This document shows, piece after piece, positions 25,006 to 38,385 of a DNA stretch of 64,000 nt. The stretch spans positions 13,199,666 through 13,263,665 of the forward strand of contig CM038919.1 in NCBI GenBank assembly GCA_021904315.1, in the 5' to 3' direction. The notes below the pieces were generated by a model that searched no databases, was not told where the DNA came from, and saw only the letters and a list, made by a program, of their open reading frames with translations. Source of the stretch: Sphagnum magellanicum (lineage: Eukaryota; Streptophyta; Sphagnopsida; Sphagnales; Sphagnaceae). The position numbers and the translations under genes are program-made. The stretch's first letter is position 1. Each line of letters opens with the position of its first letter.

Positions 25006-26390
25006 GCAGCATGTCGTCACCAAAACGGGCCTCCCCTCCAAACCCCCCATCCTCATTCACATAACTACCACATTTGCATGTTACATAATACATCCTGCAT
25101 AACAAGCAATGGTCGCAATGACATCCATGGGATGTACACCAACCATCACATGTCATCTCATTGGATGGCCCAATGTAACATCCGCCAATTTCAAATTCCT
25201 TTGCTCAAATCGAGACTATCCAAACAACCCCACAGTCCTTGATCCTAAACCCTAATGCAATGTAACAATCCTTTGTGCTTGCATATCATCTCCATCGCTA
25301 GACTAGCTTGAACCTCCGTCACCATCCTCCTGCAACTTCAAGCAACAATCAATTAGTTTATTGCACACTAATGATGCAAACAATCAAGTAGTGTTTGTTG
25401 TATCACATCTGGTTTTTTAACGCACCTAGAGATTAATGCAATTTGTTGAAGTATATGTAGTAAAGCTATCGCAAAACTTGCAAGAGCTTCAAGCACAAAC
25501 GCAACACTACTATTGAGGTTTTTTTTTTTAGTGTTGTGATGATGGCTATGAAGTACTTGTGGAAATGCCTTCCTATACCAAACAATGTGTTGTTAGGGCG
25601 TTCATGGACTGCACGAAAGACTTCAATGAAAAAACCTTATGTATTGCTTAAACGTTAGTAGAGAAGTTGAAATCATGCAAATCAATTTCAATTGTTTCTT
25701 AGCTCTTCAATTGGATTTTGTTGTCTTCTTTTGAAAAACCTTATTGAAAAATATTTTGTAACATGCTTAGGAAGTTTCTTTTGAGCTGAAAGGCATGGGA
25801 AGGATTTTGTAGATGTGAGAGGAAGAATGATGAACGTGAAACTATTTAAAAACATAATTTATTTTTTTTAATTCAACACATATCATAAGTTTAAGTCCAT
25901 GATTCATGTGTTCCTGTTCGTTGCTTGTCACTTGTACATGTTGTAGAATGTTTTAAAATTGTACATGTTGCAAAATGTTTTAGAAAAGAATAGTGAATTT
26001 ATATTTTGGATTCATGTTATGATCTAACCTAGATATTGTTACGATGTCAAGTGTTGCAATGGCTAAAAAAAACATGGATAATGAACCTAGGAACACAATG
26101 TTGTCCACATAAGGCGAAAAAAACCTAATTGCTTAGGGTTTGGTTCAATACTATATCAATATGGAGTATGGGAAATGTTTGGAACAATTTTTTACACCTG
26201 AGTTTTACAATGAGCTGAAAGTGGAACTTGTAGCAATAAAAGTAAGTGTTATATATCATTATCCATATTTGTTTAAGTTATAGCAAGTGGGTGGTTGGTT
26301 ATAGATTTGTGTCTCATGGTTCTACATGTTGAACATGAAAATGTTTGCCCAAGTTACTAACATTAAAAACATGTTAACATGTTAGATAAC
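25006..26390. other. Interior of giant element, left non-coding part
   Basis: AT-rich sequence with no recognisable open frame. Many short CAATG/ACATG words are present. No gene is called. Confidence 0.45.
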
Positions 26391-26397
26391 ACCTAAG

Positions 26398-26667
26398 GAC
26401 AATGACAAAAGATCAAAAGGGCAATAAGATGTTCTTTGCATTTACTATGGTGGAGAGTGGCCCAATAAGCAAATGCTTTCAAAACATCAGCATAAAGGTT
26501 GCAACAAAGCACCCTTTTATCCAAACGTAGGTAAACGTGTTCAATTGCTAATGTACCCCAACTTCAAGTATGTCCAAGAAACCAAAAAATTGAAACACAT
26601 GCTCACTAATGAGAAATCAACTTCTCACTTGTCGATTAAAAGCCAAACAAAAATCGACAAGGAGTAA
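26398..26667 (+). pseudogene. Zinc-finger-like N-terminal fragment of a transposon protein
   Basis: One frame reads through VLCIYYGGEWPNKQMLSKHQ, then HKGCNKAPFYPNVGKR, and continues to about 26666 (stop at 26665-26667). The spacing of one Cys near the start, two His (H-x-H) and a following Cys resembles a degenerate single zinc finger of the kind found at the start of many plant transposon proteins. The continuing frame is basic and Lys-rich. I do not recognise a named family. It lies on the same strand as the unrecognised coding stretch at 27.2 kb and the MULE relic at 35.3 kb, and may be the start of the same protein set. Confidence 0.35.
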
Positions 26668-27189
26668 TATCAAAAAATTGTAATTGATACAGTCATCAAG
26701 CAAGTGCATTCATTCAAAACACTCCATGGATTACAACCATTTGCAAGGTATGATGCAAAACACCATAGGTCCACCTCCATTGCAAATGTACTTGAAGCAT
26801 CAAAGGAAGAGCTTATGGTTGATGGGAAGTAAAAAAAAACCATAAGAAAAAAGGATGGATCACCTAGAGATAGTACTTGCAATTGTCAAGGAAGGAGGTA
26901 ATGCCAGTAGCCAACAACTAACAAGGCAACAAATTAGAACTGAAGCCCAAAAAATTTACAAAGTGTAAGCTCAAAAAAAATTGAGGAAGGTGGCTACGCG
27001 GGTGGTCAACAAATCTCACAACACAATTGAACAGGATAGTGGGTTTACATCTACTCCAACTTTACATCCCCATCCAAAGATCAACATTCCGATGGGCTTT
27101 ATGTTATAGAAGTAGAAAACATTGAAAAGGATGGACAACCTAGCATGCATACAAACTTAGAAAAACCAGGGTTGAAGTAACTACAAGTT

Positions 27190-28420
27190 ATAGCATTAGA
27201 TTACAACATGGAATCTAATGTAAAAGTGCAATTACATTCTGACATGACATCTTGTCCACATGACACATCATCCTAGAAGTTAATGACAACTTCCAATTCT
27301 CCTTCAGTTGATCTCATAAAAGATTTCCCATCCAAGGAGTTACGGTTACTCAAGATTAAACACAAAGATGCGTTGGTCTTTGCACGTACAAAAGCAGAAC
27401 AAGTGGTTACCATGAATTGGCAGCCACCTCCTCATCCTCCCACTTTCTTGAAATGTGTCTCTAGTATTTTTGTGTTGTTGCCATACATGTTACGTCACTA
27501 TGATTGGGAGAAGGATACTATTGATGGATTCAAATCCAAATTGCAGCAATACATGAAATTTGAAGATGACAAATGGGAGGATAGGGTTGAAGACATATTT
27601 ATGTCTTCATATGGGAGTTGGTCATTTGTAGAATTAGTAAGAGAACTACATTTGCATTTTGAGTTTAATCATGATTTGTTATGTTTTTTCATGTACCAAC
27701 TATGTTGTAAGGTTTAACTTCTAATTTGTTGTATGTTGGTTGCAAAAATTAAATAAATGTAACAACAATGTTAAGAAATCCACCACTTTGTGTCTCAAAC
27801 GTGTCCACAATTAGGCTACTATGGATGAAGAATTCAAAGCATTGCTTGAATATGTTAAACACTAACTTCTAGGCAAAGTAGTCATGGGTCTAGAAGCAAC
27901 CTAGAAGGAAAGAAGGCTCAAAAAATTGGTGAATACATAAAAAAGAAAATGCAAGATTGGGAAGCCAAGGTAGCTACTCCCATGGAGCAGATTACCTAGG
28001 GAGCTATTGTAACATGCAGAAGGCAAAAAAAATATGGCAAACATTAGGGAATGTATTAATTCTAAAAATGTTCATGTTCACGTAGGGTTTGCAACTAGCT
28101 ATATTTCACCCTACTAAGGGAGGGACCAAGGAAACCAATGTGGAATGGATTGGACTAGGCTTCAACTCTCAACCATGGGTTCCAATCAAAAGGATGTTAT
28201 AAGAAAAGAGGTTTTTTTTGTTTACAAGTTGTACGAACGTTTTTTCATTGCAAAAATGGAGGCAACAAGTGGAACTAGCATTTGAATCACTTGAACGTCC
28301 AATTGATGAATGGTGGGATGAGTACATTATTTGGATACAAAATGTGCAATTTATGAGTGATGTAGACAATGGTGGTGGTGAACAAACCCAAATTCCTTGA
28401 GGCACGGCAACATAAGGACA
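27190..28420 (+). pseudogene. Unrecognised degenerate coding stretch in the giant element
   Basis: The longest intact piece is 27283-27717 (144 codons), with an acidic, aromatic-rich end (FEDDKWEDRVEDIFMSSYGS). Downstream, in-frame or near-frame pieces read like protein (MDEEFKALLEYVKH near 27821; GSNQKDVIRKEVFFVYKLYE near 28173; RPIDEWWDEYIIWIQNVQFM near 28300) with interruptions between them. Composition and codon pattern look like an old coding region rather than random AT-rich DNA. No domain is recognised. It is probably part of a transposon protein. Confidence 0.4.
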
Positions 28421-31400
28421 ATGTGCCTAAAGACAATACCCTCCAATAGCACGTCACTAGCTAGCTAAAATTCATAGAAGATCATGATTATGGTTGGATT
28501 ACACATGATGTAGGTACTAAGAATCATTTGTAAAATTTATGATTGCTTGTGGTGTAGTTACTAGGAATTACAAATAAAATTACATTTGTAAAGTCTAGGA
28601 TTGCTTGTGATGCACGTACTAAGAATTGCAAATAAAATTACATTCAAGTTTAGAAAGAGGTTATAGCTAAATCTAAAGTAAATTTATAGTTCAGTATACT
28701 AAGAAAGGTATGTTAAGTTCAGACAAATGTTTTTGGTATGTTTAGAGAGAAATTCATGTGAAGTCTAAAAAGAAGTTGTTAAGTCTAGAGAAAAACCCCT
28801 ATTAGTTTATAAAAAAGCTAATGTTATGTGTAAAGAAAAGCTAGTTTTATATTTAGAGATATAGTTTAGATGTCTATTGGTTATGTTTACACAAATAACA
28901 TGTTTCTTTTGCATATGGATTCGTAACCTTCATCAATGGACAATTTTTTTTTTGTGCAATTACACTAAAAATGATTGTTGCTAATGAAGAATAGTGTAGA
29001 CTATAATTATGCAACACAATGCAACATCATCACATGTCAACTAGTGGATTTGATTCACTGCCAACACCATCAAAGGATATGTTAAAAAATATTGAACTTG
29101 CCAACAATGTTTGTGCTCTTGTAGATGGAGCTACTACTGAGCCCAACATTAAACTTAACAAATGCAATAGTCAAGCTTCTAAATAGGTTTCAATTGTGGA
29201 AGCTATGGCAACCATTTATAACACATTCCTAGTTCCTGATGGCTCCAACTTCTTGGATGTATTATTTATACATTCAACTAATGAATCTTTGTAGTGTACA
29301 CATTTGTACATTGAAGACATTAGTGTCATTAACATTCCGTCTAATGTAGACAAAGGTATAGTAACTACCCAATTTGTTTGGAACCTAAAGCTTTCTCATA
29401 AAAAATTGATTACAAGGAATTAAGGTTTGTAACTTCACCTTGATCGTTTAACATGAAATGACTCTTATTTCTATTACAAGGGATGAAAAGGAACATGTTG
29501 TAACAACCCCTATTACTACATCTTACAATGGAAGAGGAAGTGGAGGAGGAAGTGCCAACCATGAGCTAATTACAACAAATGCACCACCATATGAACACAC
29601 ATCTTGACCTTTCTACCTATACAAAGATGCAAACTTTAAATAACATGCGCATTAATGTTCATTTGTGCTTCCAATTGCATGTACAATCTGTTAATCCCAT
29701 GGTAATGATATATGTCCAATTGTCCACATGTTCGTTATATATTCCATCACCCTAAACATATTGTTCCAAGTTTTGAATGGATGTGCATGTTACTATATTG
29801 TAGGAGATTGGCAAGAAATTGGATGCAATGTTACAAAATGTTTTATATACAACCTTACATGATTGAATCTCTACAATGTTTACGAATTTGTTGGCAATAA
29901 ATCTTTGAACTTCAAACCATAGTGTGAAAATAGTTACAAAATCAATATTCATGAATTACCATGGGTGAAAGCATGAATAGGGGGATTGTTTAGACTATCA
30001 CATTGTAATTATTTTGGATTACATATAACAAATGTAAAATTTAAAACCATATTCAAAATTAGCATTGTCAAATTTTTAATTATTCATATTATCATAAACT
30101 TTGATGAAAATCATCATTAAAATTTTGGATGAATTTTAAGAAGATTATGGACTTGTAATGGACTTTTGAAATGACAACACTACGTTTATCACATAGAGAA
30201 AATGAAAGATGTGGATTCAAAAAAAATGTCAAAGTAGTTTCAAAATTAAAAAAATAAATAAAGCAGCATCAAATAAAAAAATTATTAGTAAAGTGCATTG
30301 AAACTTTCCCAATATATATTTTTTAATTTTAAAAAAAATTTAAATGATGTGATTGTTATAAATTTTATCTTTGAAAGTCCATTTCACATTAAAAAATTTA
30401 ATATTTTGCATGGATTTTTTTATCAATCACATGTTTAGGGATATTCATAGATTGGTTTATTAATATTTATGATTAAAAGCATAGGGGATAATTATAGGAT
30501 TTATGATTTGATAATTGTTAAAACTATATAAAAAAATCGCTAGTGTTAGATTATGGATTCTCAAATGCCACTTTTGAAACACCTAACCATGCTTTCATTC
30601 ACATAGAAACATTGTATGCATTCATTTATATTTCATTTCCATTTTTGCTAAACATCATGCATAACACATTTCAACAAGGTTTATGGATGCATTGTATTTG
30701 TCCTTTTTTGTAACATCTGTCAATGGTATTCTACACATTTTACCACATGTTACAAACGTTTAAAATGTAATTATTACAATGAAAAACCTATTTAAGAATG
30801 ACTTTTGGTCTTTGGGTTTAAGGTTTTTGTTATATTAATATGCAATGGAGGGATCATGGTGGATGGTAAACTTTTTATTAAAAAAACATTTTGTCTCAAT
30901 GTGCATATCTAGTGGGAATATATTGGGCCACTAGCTTTCCATCATGGTTTTTAATTCTTCATCTTGTAGACATGGATAGCCAATTTGCATCGGTAGTGCT
31001 AGACATGCATTTATCTCACTTGATTAAAAAAATCATAGACATGTATTTGCGTCACTTGATTATATTTTCTCCCTTTTTGACATCACCACAGTGAAAGCCA
31101 TAGTAACCCTCATGTCTATAGGTTCACACTCACTTTCATTATGTAAGTGTCCACAAATATGGACATTGTTTTTTTTATTGTGTTGCTAAAATGCCCATAG
31201 AATTAGAATAATATGAATAAACCATATAGTTTTTATGTGGTATGGACAAAAAATCCATACAAGTTAGGTTTCTTCTTCATTTAAATTTCATCTTTGCTTT
31301 TGTAATCTTATGGGATAGTTTTGTGGGCCTTGTGGTGTAATTGCTTGTTAATTGAAGTACTTTCCAAATTTCATGATAAAATATTAATTAAGAAAGGAAT

Positions 31401-34400
31401 CTATTCAATTAAATCATATAATATGTTCAGTTAACATATCTCATTTGTTCATTGGCAATGTACAAATACCACCAATCTCTGTCACAAATGCTCTATGAAA
31501 GTACATTGTAGAAAGGATGTCATTGTAACATATGACTATGTAACATGGAGTTTAAAAAGATGGCAAAGATGGTGTTCACTTCTAAGCTCCATGTACAAAA
31601 GTTGTGGCAAGGGTTGCAACCTCATAAACAAATAGGTGAAAGATAAAATTTGCAAACCATGGAAACCTAGCCAAGAGAATTATTCAATTGTAAGGGATGG
31701 CCACAAAATATAGAAGAAGTGAATCCTTACACAAAAAAAGTTTTGTGGGCATTGATTTTTTTTGCTAAAGTTGATGTGAAAGTATGGATGATGCATGACA
31801 ATCAACTCACATTAATATGAACATAATCAAGAAAGATGCCCCAACTACTCCCAATATCATAATGAAAATTTTGGACACGTTACAACTATCCCTGTAAATT
31901 CTACATACTACAAACCTTTTCAGTTCATGTAATTACCATGCTACAAGTGCCTCTTGGTACGTTAATGTGCGAGGTTTTTGGTGCAGAACATGATAAGGTG
32001 AACTAAAGTTAATGCAAGGCAAAGGGTACACAATCATGAAACATGGTCCTACCACATCTATACACATGAAAATTTTGCTTCTATAGATAGTTTTGTGACA
32101 CCCTTTAAATGACCCAGTATCCCAAGAAGTTTTACTGGATTATAAGGTTTAATTGCAAAATTTTCACTTGGTTCCAATCTTCCTTGAAATATTAGCAAAA
32201 ACCCTTTGCCTACCATACATGTTAAAAAACCTAGACTATAAATCGTTATATATGCTTAAGGCTTTGTCCTAGGGCCAGTTGTATGTAATGTATTCTTTGA
32301 TACATGTTTGTGTGTATCAACCCATTTCTTTTGTCATTACTATATGTAGCATCTCATGTACGTACCTAATCCTCAAAGTGACCTTAAAAAGGATGTCGTG
32401 AATGCAAATTTCATTTCTATTCCTTTTTGGTTAGTCCTCCATTGGGTTTGGAACAAAATCCGTAATTCTTGTGGTGGGAAATTGGTGTGTTAAATCCAAC
32501 CTACAATCACCCTTACCAAAATGCATCAATTTGGGTGCACCCAATTGTAAATATTTTGAAAAAAATACACAAAAATTGCACAATCGTGCAATACCAAACC
32601 CATGTGCCTAATTTGTAAACAACATTTACACATCCAAAAGTATGTAGGATTGTTGCATACCTTCTTGGAGGCCCGATTCTTCACACAATAAGAGGCCCAC
32701 CGCTTCATATAATTAAACTAACTAATACCATCAACAGATTGTGGAATGCCAGTCTACAAAAGCAATCAAATTCATAGCTAGTTTGGTTTCAAGATCATAA
32801 TTCACTCCCCCCATGATTCAAACCCAATACATGTGTGTGTACATCATTTAAGAAAATAGCCTTGAAACACAACCACATGAACCTTAATGACTATTAAAAG
32901 CATGAATTGTTCACTCGCAATAAGCTTTAAAATATTTCATTAACCTTTACTATTGAACTTCTATAACAAAGAACTCAAAAAATCCTTAGAAAGGAAACCT
33001 TAATACTTGCGTGGAAGATGAGGCATCGACAAATGTGTTAGGTTGCATTGCTTGCCAAGAGTGTCCACCAAAAAAAGGCATATTGGTGTGTAATGATTTA
33101 TCTTGGCCCTTTTCCACCTATTTCAATGTGACTTGTAGTGGATGACATGGCTAGGATGGTTCACAATACAAGACTTAGTGACAAATCTTCAAATGATAAT
33201 CCAAGAGAATACATGAATGCCTCTTACCATGATCAACATCTAGGTGATTTTCTAGTTTTACAGATATTGGTTCCGAGGGACTACTAGGAGGTGTGTAGAA
33301 GATATCATTGTTGGAATCATCATTTTTAGCCTTTAACAAAAAACCTATGCGTTTAACAATCTCCCAAACACTTTTATTGATGTAATCAACCTCTCTTTAA
33401 GAAAACACTTGCCCTATAATAGGATCCATGAAATCTATAACTATGTATGTTGGCAACAAATGCGACTCCAAATTGCAATGTCTATTGTACAATAATGTTC
33501 TAAATTTAGCTTAAAGCTATTGGGACTCCCACACAATTAAACATGTTTTCAAGAAAAATGATTTTTTTCACATACTTCCCCTAAGAACATTTTTTTGAAC
33601 ACACTTGATGTCATGTTACAAGACCATTGGGAACTCGGCATGTTATGGGTGCATAATGTGGTAAGTTGTCAAAACCCAAGGGCTTTCAACAAGTGGCATT
33701 GTAACATGCATCAAAAAGTTAGTACATCATTTGCAAAATATACTGAAGTAGGACTCTTGCTTAAAATAATTGGAGGTTAGTTTGAACAACTTCATCATTG
33801 GGGTAACAACGATCAAGGAAATTTAATATCAAAATATGAGTGGTTGGATATTTGGGCCCCATTGTGGTGTGTGTTTTTCAAGGATCATTAATGTATGGAT
33901 TTGTGGACCCTACCATGGTTTATTTTTGTCAAGGATTAGTAGAACAAGCATGCTTTTGATGGCAGAAATAGAAATAGAAAAAGATGGTGTTGTAGTTGGG
34001 ATTGTGGATTACAACAATTAAAACATGGGACAACACAAGGATGTGGCAATGGAAGCAATGATAAGAACTATTGTGTTCCCATTATTAAAGAGTCCAGTTG
34101 CCATGCCTAATTCAACACTTGACCACCTACCATCACACATCTTTGCTTGGTATGCTTTGATGTATGCTCTTAGTTCAGCATCCATGTAAATTTAAATGGT
34201 CCTAAATACCATTATGGTAAATCCATTTTCGTAAGGTTTAGGGTGCAAAACAAGAAAATTTGTATTGTTGGGTTTCCTTGAAAATATTAAGTTGGAATTT
34301 TTTTATGCATTTTTTAGTAATCATTTGTTTTGTGCTTTTGGAAGATTAGCAAGGTGCATTCAAGATGGAAAAGATAGGCCTAGGTGAAAAAGGACATGGT

Positions 34401-35269
34401 GCAATGTGTGTGGAGGATTGCAATAGTGTACACAAAAGTCATGGCAATGTGGCAATGGAAACAATTATGGCCTCTATTTAGCATCCACCCTCGAGCCCTT
34501 TTAATTTCAAGGATGTCTCTTGGTGGGTTGAATTGCAACAAACCCCACAACATCATACAAAGAAACTAATGTTATGGAAAATGGTATATGTCACACAAGT
34601 TCCATGGGTAAGGGTTGTAGATTTTGTGGCTAACGAAAAAAAAAAGGAAGATGTGTAGTATAAGTTCATTAGGAAAGGTCATTGAAAGAATGAATTTCTA
34701 CATAATCCCATATCAAATAGCTATCAAAAAAGCACAAGGTAGGTATCTTAATCCCCAAATCTAAATACTCTTCATATTCATATTCACCATGAAACAACAT
34801 GAAATATATCATTTTAACTAATAAAGGGTACTCTATATATATATATATATATATATATACTCTTGAACAATATGTGGTAATTTCATAAACAACATGGAAT
34901 GTTTTTCAGATAAAGATCATGATGATGATTATTGGTGATTTGTGATAGTGCATTGTTGTGATTTGTAACATGTTCGTTCAATGTAATGTTGTTGGCTTCA
35001 ACATGTTGGTTGATTGTAATGTTATTATCATTGACATGTTTGGTTAATGAAAAGTGTTTGTTCTATGTACTGTTTTCATACAATGTAACATGTCAATTCC
35101 ATGCCTTTGGTAAATTGAATAATTATGTGCAAGTATCATTGTGAATACGGTCCCATCGATTATTCTATAAGCATGCATGGGCCTATGCCCAATATAATTT
35201 TGGGGAAGTCTAGTGAGAAGAACAAAAACAACCACAAAGCAACTAACAAGGGCCACAACGGGTCTCGAG
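28421..35269. other. Interior of giant element, no recognised gene
   Basis: Nearly 7 kb of AT-rich sequence. A partial local duplication (TTACATTTGTAAAGTCTAGGATTG-like words) lies at 28515-28650. Short frames such as 30891-31094, 33595-33780 and 33836-34021 have no recognisable domain; the latter two lie in a stretch with a coding-like feel (33.6-34.6 kb), but I cannot assign it. The sequence 29940-31100 is extremely AT-rich and holds nothing identifiable. Confidence 0.45.
34834..34859. repeat. TA dinucleotide microsatellite
   Basis: About thirteen tandem TA units in the giant element. Its length suggests mutability, so it may be a useful polymorphic marker. Confidence 0.9.
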
Positions 35270-36960
35270 TGTCAATGAAAAGGTGAGGCGATTCACATAA
35301 GAAAGGTCGTTGTTCTTTCACATTGAAGCGGTTTTACATACACCCAACAATTGCAGAGATATGTTATGCAACATTCTAGCATGTAAACAAGGAAGGACTT
35401 GTTGTTCATGGATTGGTCAAAGGTGGGTTGAAGTCAGCATTTTCAATTCATGTATAGAAGATATTTGGGCCTTTGTGTTGGAGCACCTTCAATTGGGTCT
35501 TTCCATATATCAAGTCATGAACAAACACAAGGCCCGAATGAAAGAGATGATTGAAACGAATGGTGAACAATCAAGGGACTTGTTCTTGAGTGAGCAAAAC
35601 ATTTGTAACATGGCATGGAAGTTAGCCAAAGAAACGTATAAGAAGAATGAGAATGACGCCCAAAGCGTGCGCATGTGGGTGGCTGAAAACATAGACAACG
35701 TTTCTTTTATCAAGAGACCAATGCTTAGGTTGACAATGGTGGGTGTCAAAGTTGCAATATGCCCTTCACAATTGGAATACAAACAAAATGGCAATGAGAT
35801 ATGATGTCACAACAGGGCCATCAAAGCAATGTCTCTATTGAGTTCACATTTGGAATAAATGAATAAAAGGTATGGGATTTGAACTAGATATTGACATCAT
35901 TTATGACTTGATGTTCTTTGAACCACTCCTTAAAATACATCACTTGTTTGTTGCAATTTTTGTTGTACACAATGATGGTATTTGATGAATGGTACAATGG
36001 GGTCCTTGTGCCATACATTATCACATAAAGCTACAAACAATGTCACCTATCCCCATGGATGGATGCATTAAACAAGAGGTTGTCGATGTTCCAAAGTGAT
36101 TGGCATATGAATGCCTTCATTGTGGATGATGCAAGGGCAGAGATAAATAACTTGAGGTACAAAAGTGATTTCACTATACAAGGTAGTGCTAGGGAGATAT
36201 ATATGAATAGTTCTTGTTGGTTGTATATGGGGAAATCACAAATACTAGCTACCTTCCTTTCATGTAATCCAAAGAGGTGTGGCCCCAAACAAAAGTCTTT
36301 TTATGCTTGTGGCATGTTTGTTGAGCTTAGCTAAAACAAGCTTGCATCAAATTAATCAAAGATGGACCTACTCATGCTAGTTGCATTAAAATCCTTGGGA
36401 GAGATTATGCACCACATAAATTGCCTAAAAGTCCAAGAGATGGATGCATGGGCAAAATCTAAATTAGAAAGAGTGGCAAACAATTTGCTTGTAGTTGAAG
36501 CATTTTGGTTGTATGTGAAATCTGAGTGGCTACCCAAGACTAGAATGTGGGTTGTAGGTTATTGCAACTTACTTTATGTAGGGCAAGATAAAAGGGTCCA
36601 AATACAATAAAATGACCCACACCCACTTGGTTTGGGGGGTGGTAGGCAAGGACTCAGGGAAATTTTTGGAAATTTTATAGTGACATGGCACATAGGGCTT
36701 GGTTAGTCTTGAAAAATGTGGGCAAGGTAGGAATTTTGAATTTGTGTAGAAGGTCAATTGTCGTCAATGAAGGTTTAAAGTTTGTCAACATGCAACTAAC
36801 ACGAGTTCAACTAACTTTTAGTTGGAACACTCGAATGCACTTGAGCATCATAGTTTCCAACAAATTTTTTTTGCAAAGGTGCACTTGAGTGTGTTTTTGT
36901 CTCTTTAACATTACTCATTATATATAGAACTTTTGTTTTCAAGTTTTTCATTTGCAAAAA
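35270..36960 (+). pseudogene. Mutator-like (MULE) transposase relic
   Basis: Fragments in three + frames match in order the MULE transposase type I know from seed-free plants: CSWIGQRWVEVSIFNSC near 35402; ENDAQSVRMWVAENIDNV near 35651; MVFDEWYNGVLVPYIIT near 35963 (first catalytic Asp context); WHMNAFIVDDARAEINNLR near 36101 (second catalytic Asp context, VDDA); and MWVVGYCNLLYVGQD near 36547. The Trp-rich GY-x-N-L-x-Y-x-x-QD block is characteristic of this family. The largest open piece is 35310-35804 (164 codons). The copy has several frame breaks and in-frame stops and cannot encode a full transposase. A SWIM zinc finger, usual near the C-terminus, was not found. The RING ORF follows on the same strand. 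Confidence 0.75.
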
Positions 36961-37277
36961 TAGTGAAAGAAGGAAGAAAATTGAAGGGCTACATTGTGCA
37001 AGTAAAGGGTGAGAATATCAATTGGGCTAGGGCGGCTACCTCAATAGCAAGAGAAAAAACTCGAAGAGAAGAAGTGCGCATCTTAAAAAGTGGTGGATCA
37101 GTGGAGCTCTTTGATTTTAATGGAGCTAGGGAGGTTTCGCACAAGCTACCTAGTAGTCTACACGCACTCAAACTTAAAGAACCTAAACCAACAGGCAAAT
37201 GCATGTATGGTATTTTGCCTATGGAGTTCACGAAGGTTGGCAAAATTCATGTCTTTTCAATTGATTTATTGAAATAA
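36933..37277 (+). CDS. Unrecognised 114-codon ORF downstream of MULE relic
   Basis: Open frame of 114 codons with a basic N-terminal half (REKTRREEVRILKSG) and a hydrophobic C-terminal part. It starts just after the last MULE-like block and may be the C-terminal part of the transposase or a separate small product. I do not recognise a domain. An overlapping - strand frame is a shadow. Expression is not supported by anything visible. Confidence 0.3.
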   Translation: MFSSFSFAKIVKEGRKLKGYIVQVKGENINWARAATSIAREKTRREEVRILKSGGSVELFDFNGAREVSHKLPSSLHALKLKEPKPTGKCMYGILPMEFTKVGKIHVFSIDLLK

Positions 37278-37824
37278 TCGAATGTGAAGGTTTTGCATAT
37301 GGAGATCAAAAAAACTAAGTTGTCTGAAATGTTCATAGGGCTTCGATTCAACATGGAGGATCAACGGGTTACAACAATGGAAACGTAGGATGCCATCACT
37401 GCAAGTGAATGTGACACGCAGAGGTTGGCACATGACATTCTCTTGCTCAAACAAAAGGTATCCATGTATTCTAACATCCCAACTTTGTACAAGATTTGTC
37501 TTTATTCTTACTACTACAAATAAACTTTTAAGAGTTTGTCTATTTGAGGGGTTTTTTTTTCATTGATGAAATTACTGTCATTTTTGCAAATATGGATCCA
37601 ATCCCTAGAGCTTGAACTTCAAGCAACATTAGTTTGTTTGTTTCAAGATTTTTTTTTTATTGATGAAATTGTTGTTGATTTTGCAAATGTAGATCCAAAC
37701 CTTAGAGCTTGAACTTCAAGCTACGTTGAATGAAAAAAGTTGACTTCAAGCAAAAGACACTTTCAAAGAAGAGTGATCAAAATTGTAGGCAACCCATGAT
37801 CAATGCACTACCTTGTAGAAAATA

Positions 37825-38241
37825 ATGGAATACAGTAAATCTATGATATTAGAGGGTGTGCGAAAATGGGCTTTGATGGGTGAGGTTGCATTTGCAAAAA
37901 TTGAAATGGAGTGCCTGAAGATTGAAAACTTCATAGTTGCAACCAAGCAAGAAATCCAATTATTGGAGGTTGAAGAAAAAGTTGTTGAAAAACAACATGA
38001 GTCCACGAAAAAGATGGGGGGTAATTCATTTTGGCCTAAACCCATACTTCATCCCAGTGTAAATTTTGATAGGTTAGGATACATACAGATCAAACCTTGT
38101 GGGATTTGTGATCAGGGTTTTCATTACAATGATATAATAGTAACATTTTGTAGACATACCTTTCACCATTTTTGTTTATCTAAAATGTTGAGGGATGGCA
38201 ACTCATGTTCTATATGTGAGCAAGTGTTACATCTTGACTAG
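37825..38241 (+). CDS. Coiled-coil RING-H2 finger ORF in the giant element
   Basis: A 138-codon open frame. Residues about 20-65 are Glu/Lys-rich and likely coiled coil (LLEVEEKVVEKQHESTKK). Residues 92-131 give a complete RING-H2 pattern: Cys92, Cys95, Cys109, His111, His114, Cys117, Cys128 and Cys131 (C-x2-C-x13-C-x-H-x2-H-x2-C-x10-C-x2-C). RING-H2 domains usually act as E3 ubiquitin ligases by recruiting an E2. Coding-like sequence extends upstream (from about 37690: LELELQATLNEKS) and downstream past the stop to about 38385 (WCSFGFYDEDND), so the ORF is probably a remnant of a longer protein. All eight predicted metal ligands remain. It could be a host gene captured by the transposon or a native transposon gene. 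Confidence 0.6.
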   Translation: MEYSKSMILEGVRKWALMGEVAFAKIEMECLKIENFIVATKQEIQLLEVEEKVVEKQHESTKKMGGNSFWPKPILHPSVNFDRLGYIQIKPCGICDQGFHYNDIIVTFCRHTFHHFCLSKMLRDGNSCSICEQVLHLD

Positions 38242-38385
38242 TGGTGTAGTTTTGGGTTTTATGATGAGGACAATGATATGAGAAAACAGACAAATGACAT
38301 GGGTCTTGAAAATCAATGGGAAGCTATTAAAGCTTCCCTTCAAGAAGCAACCTCTTGGTTGTTGTTACCTTTAGGTAAACACATA

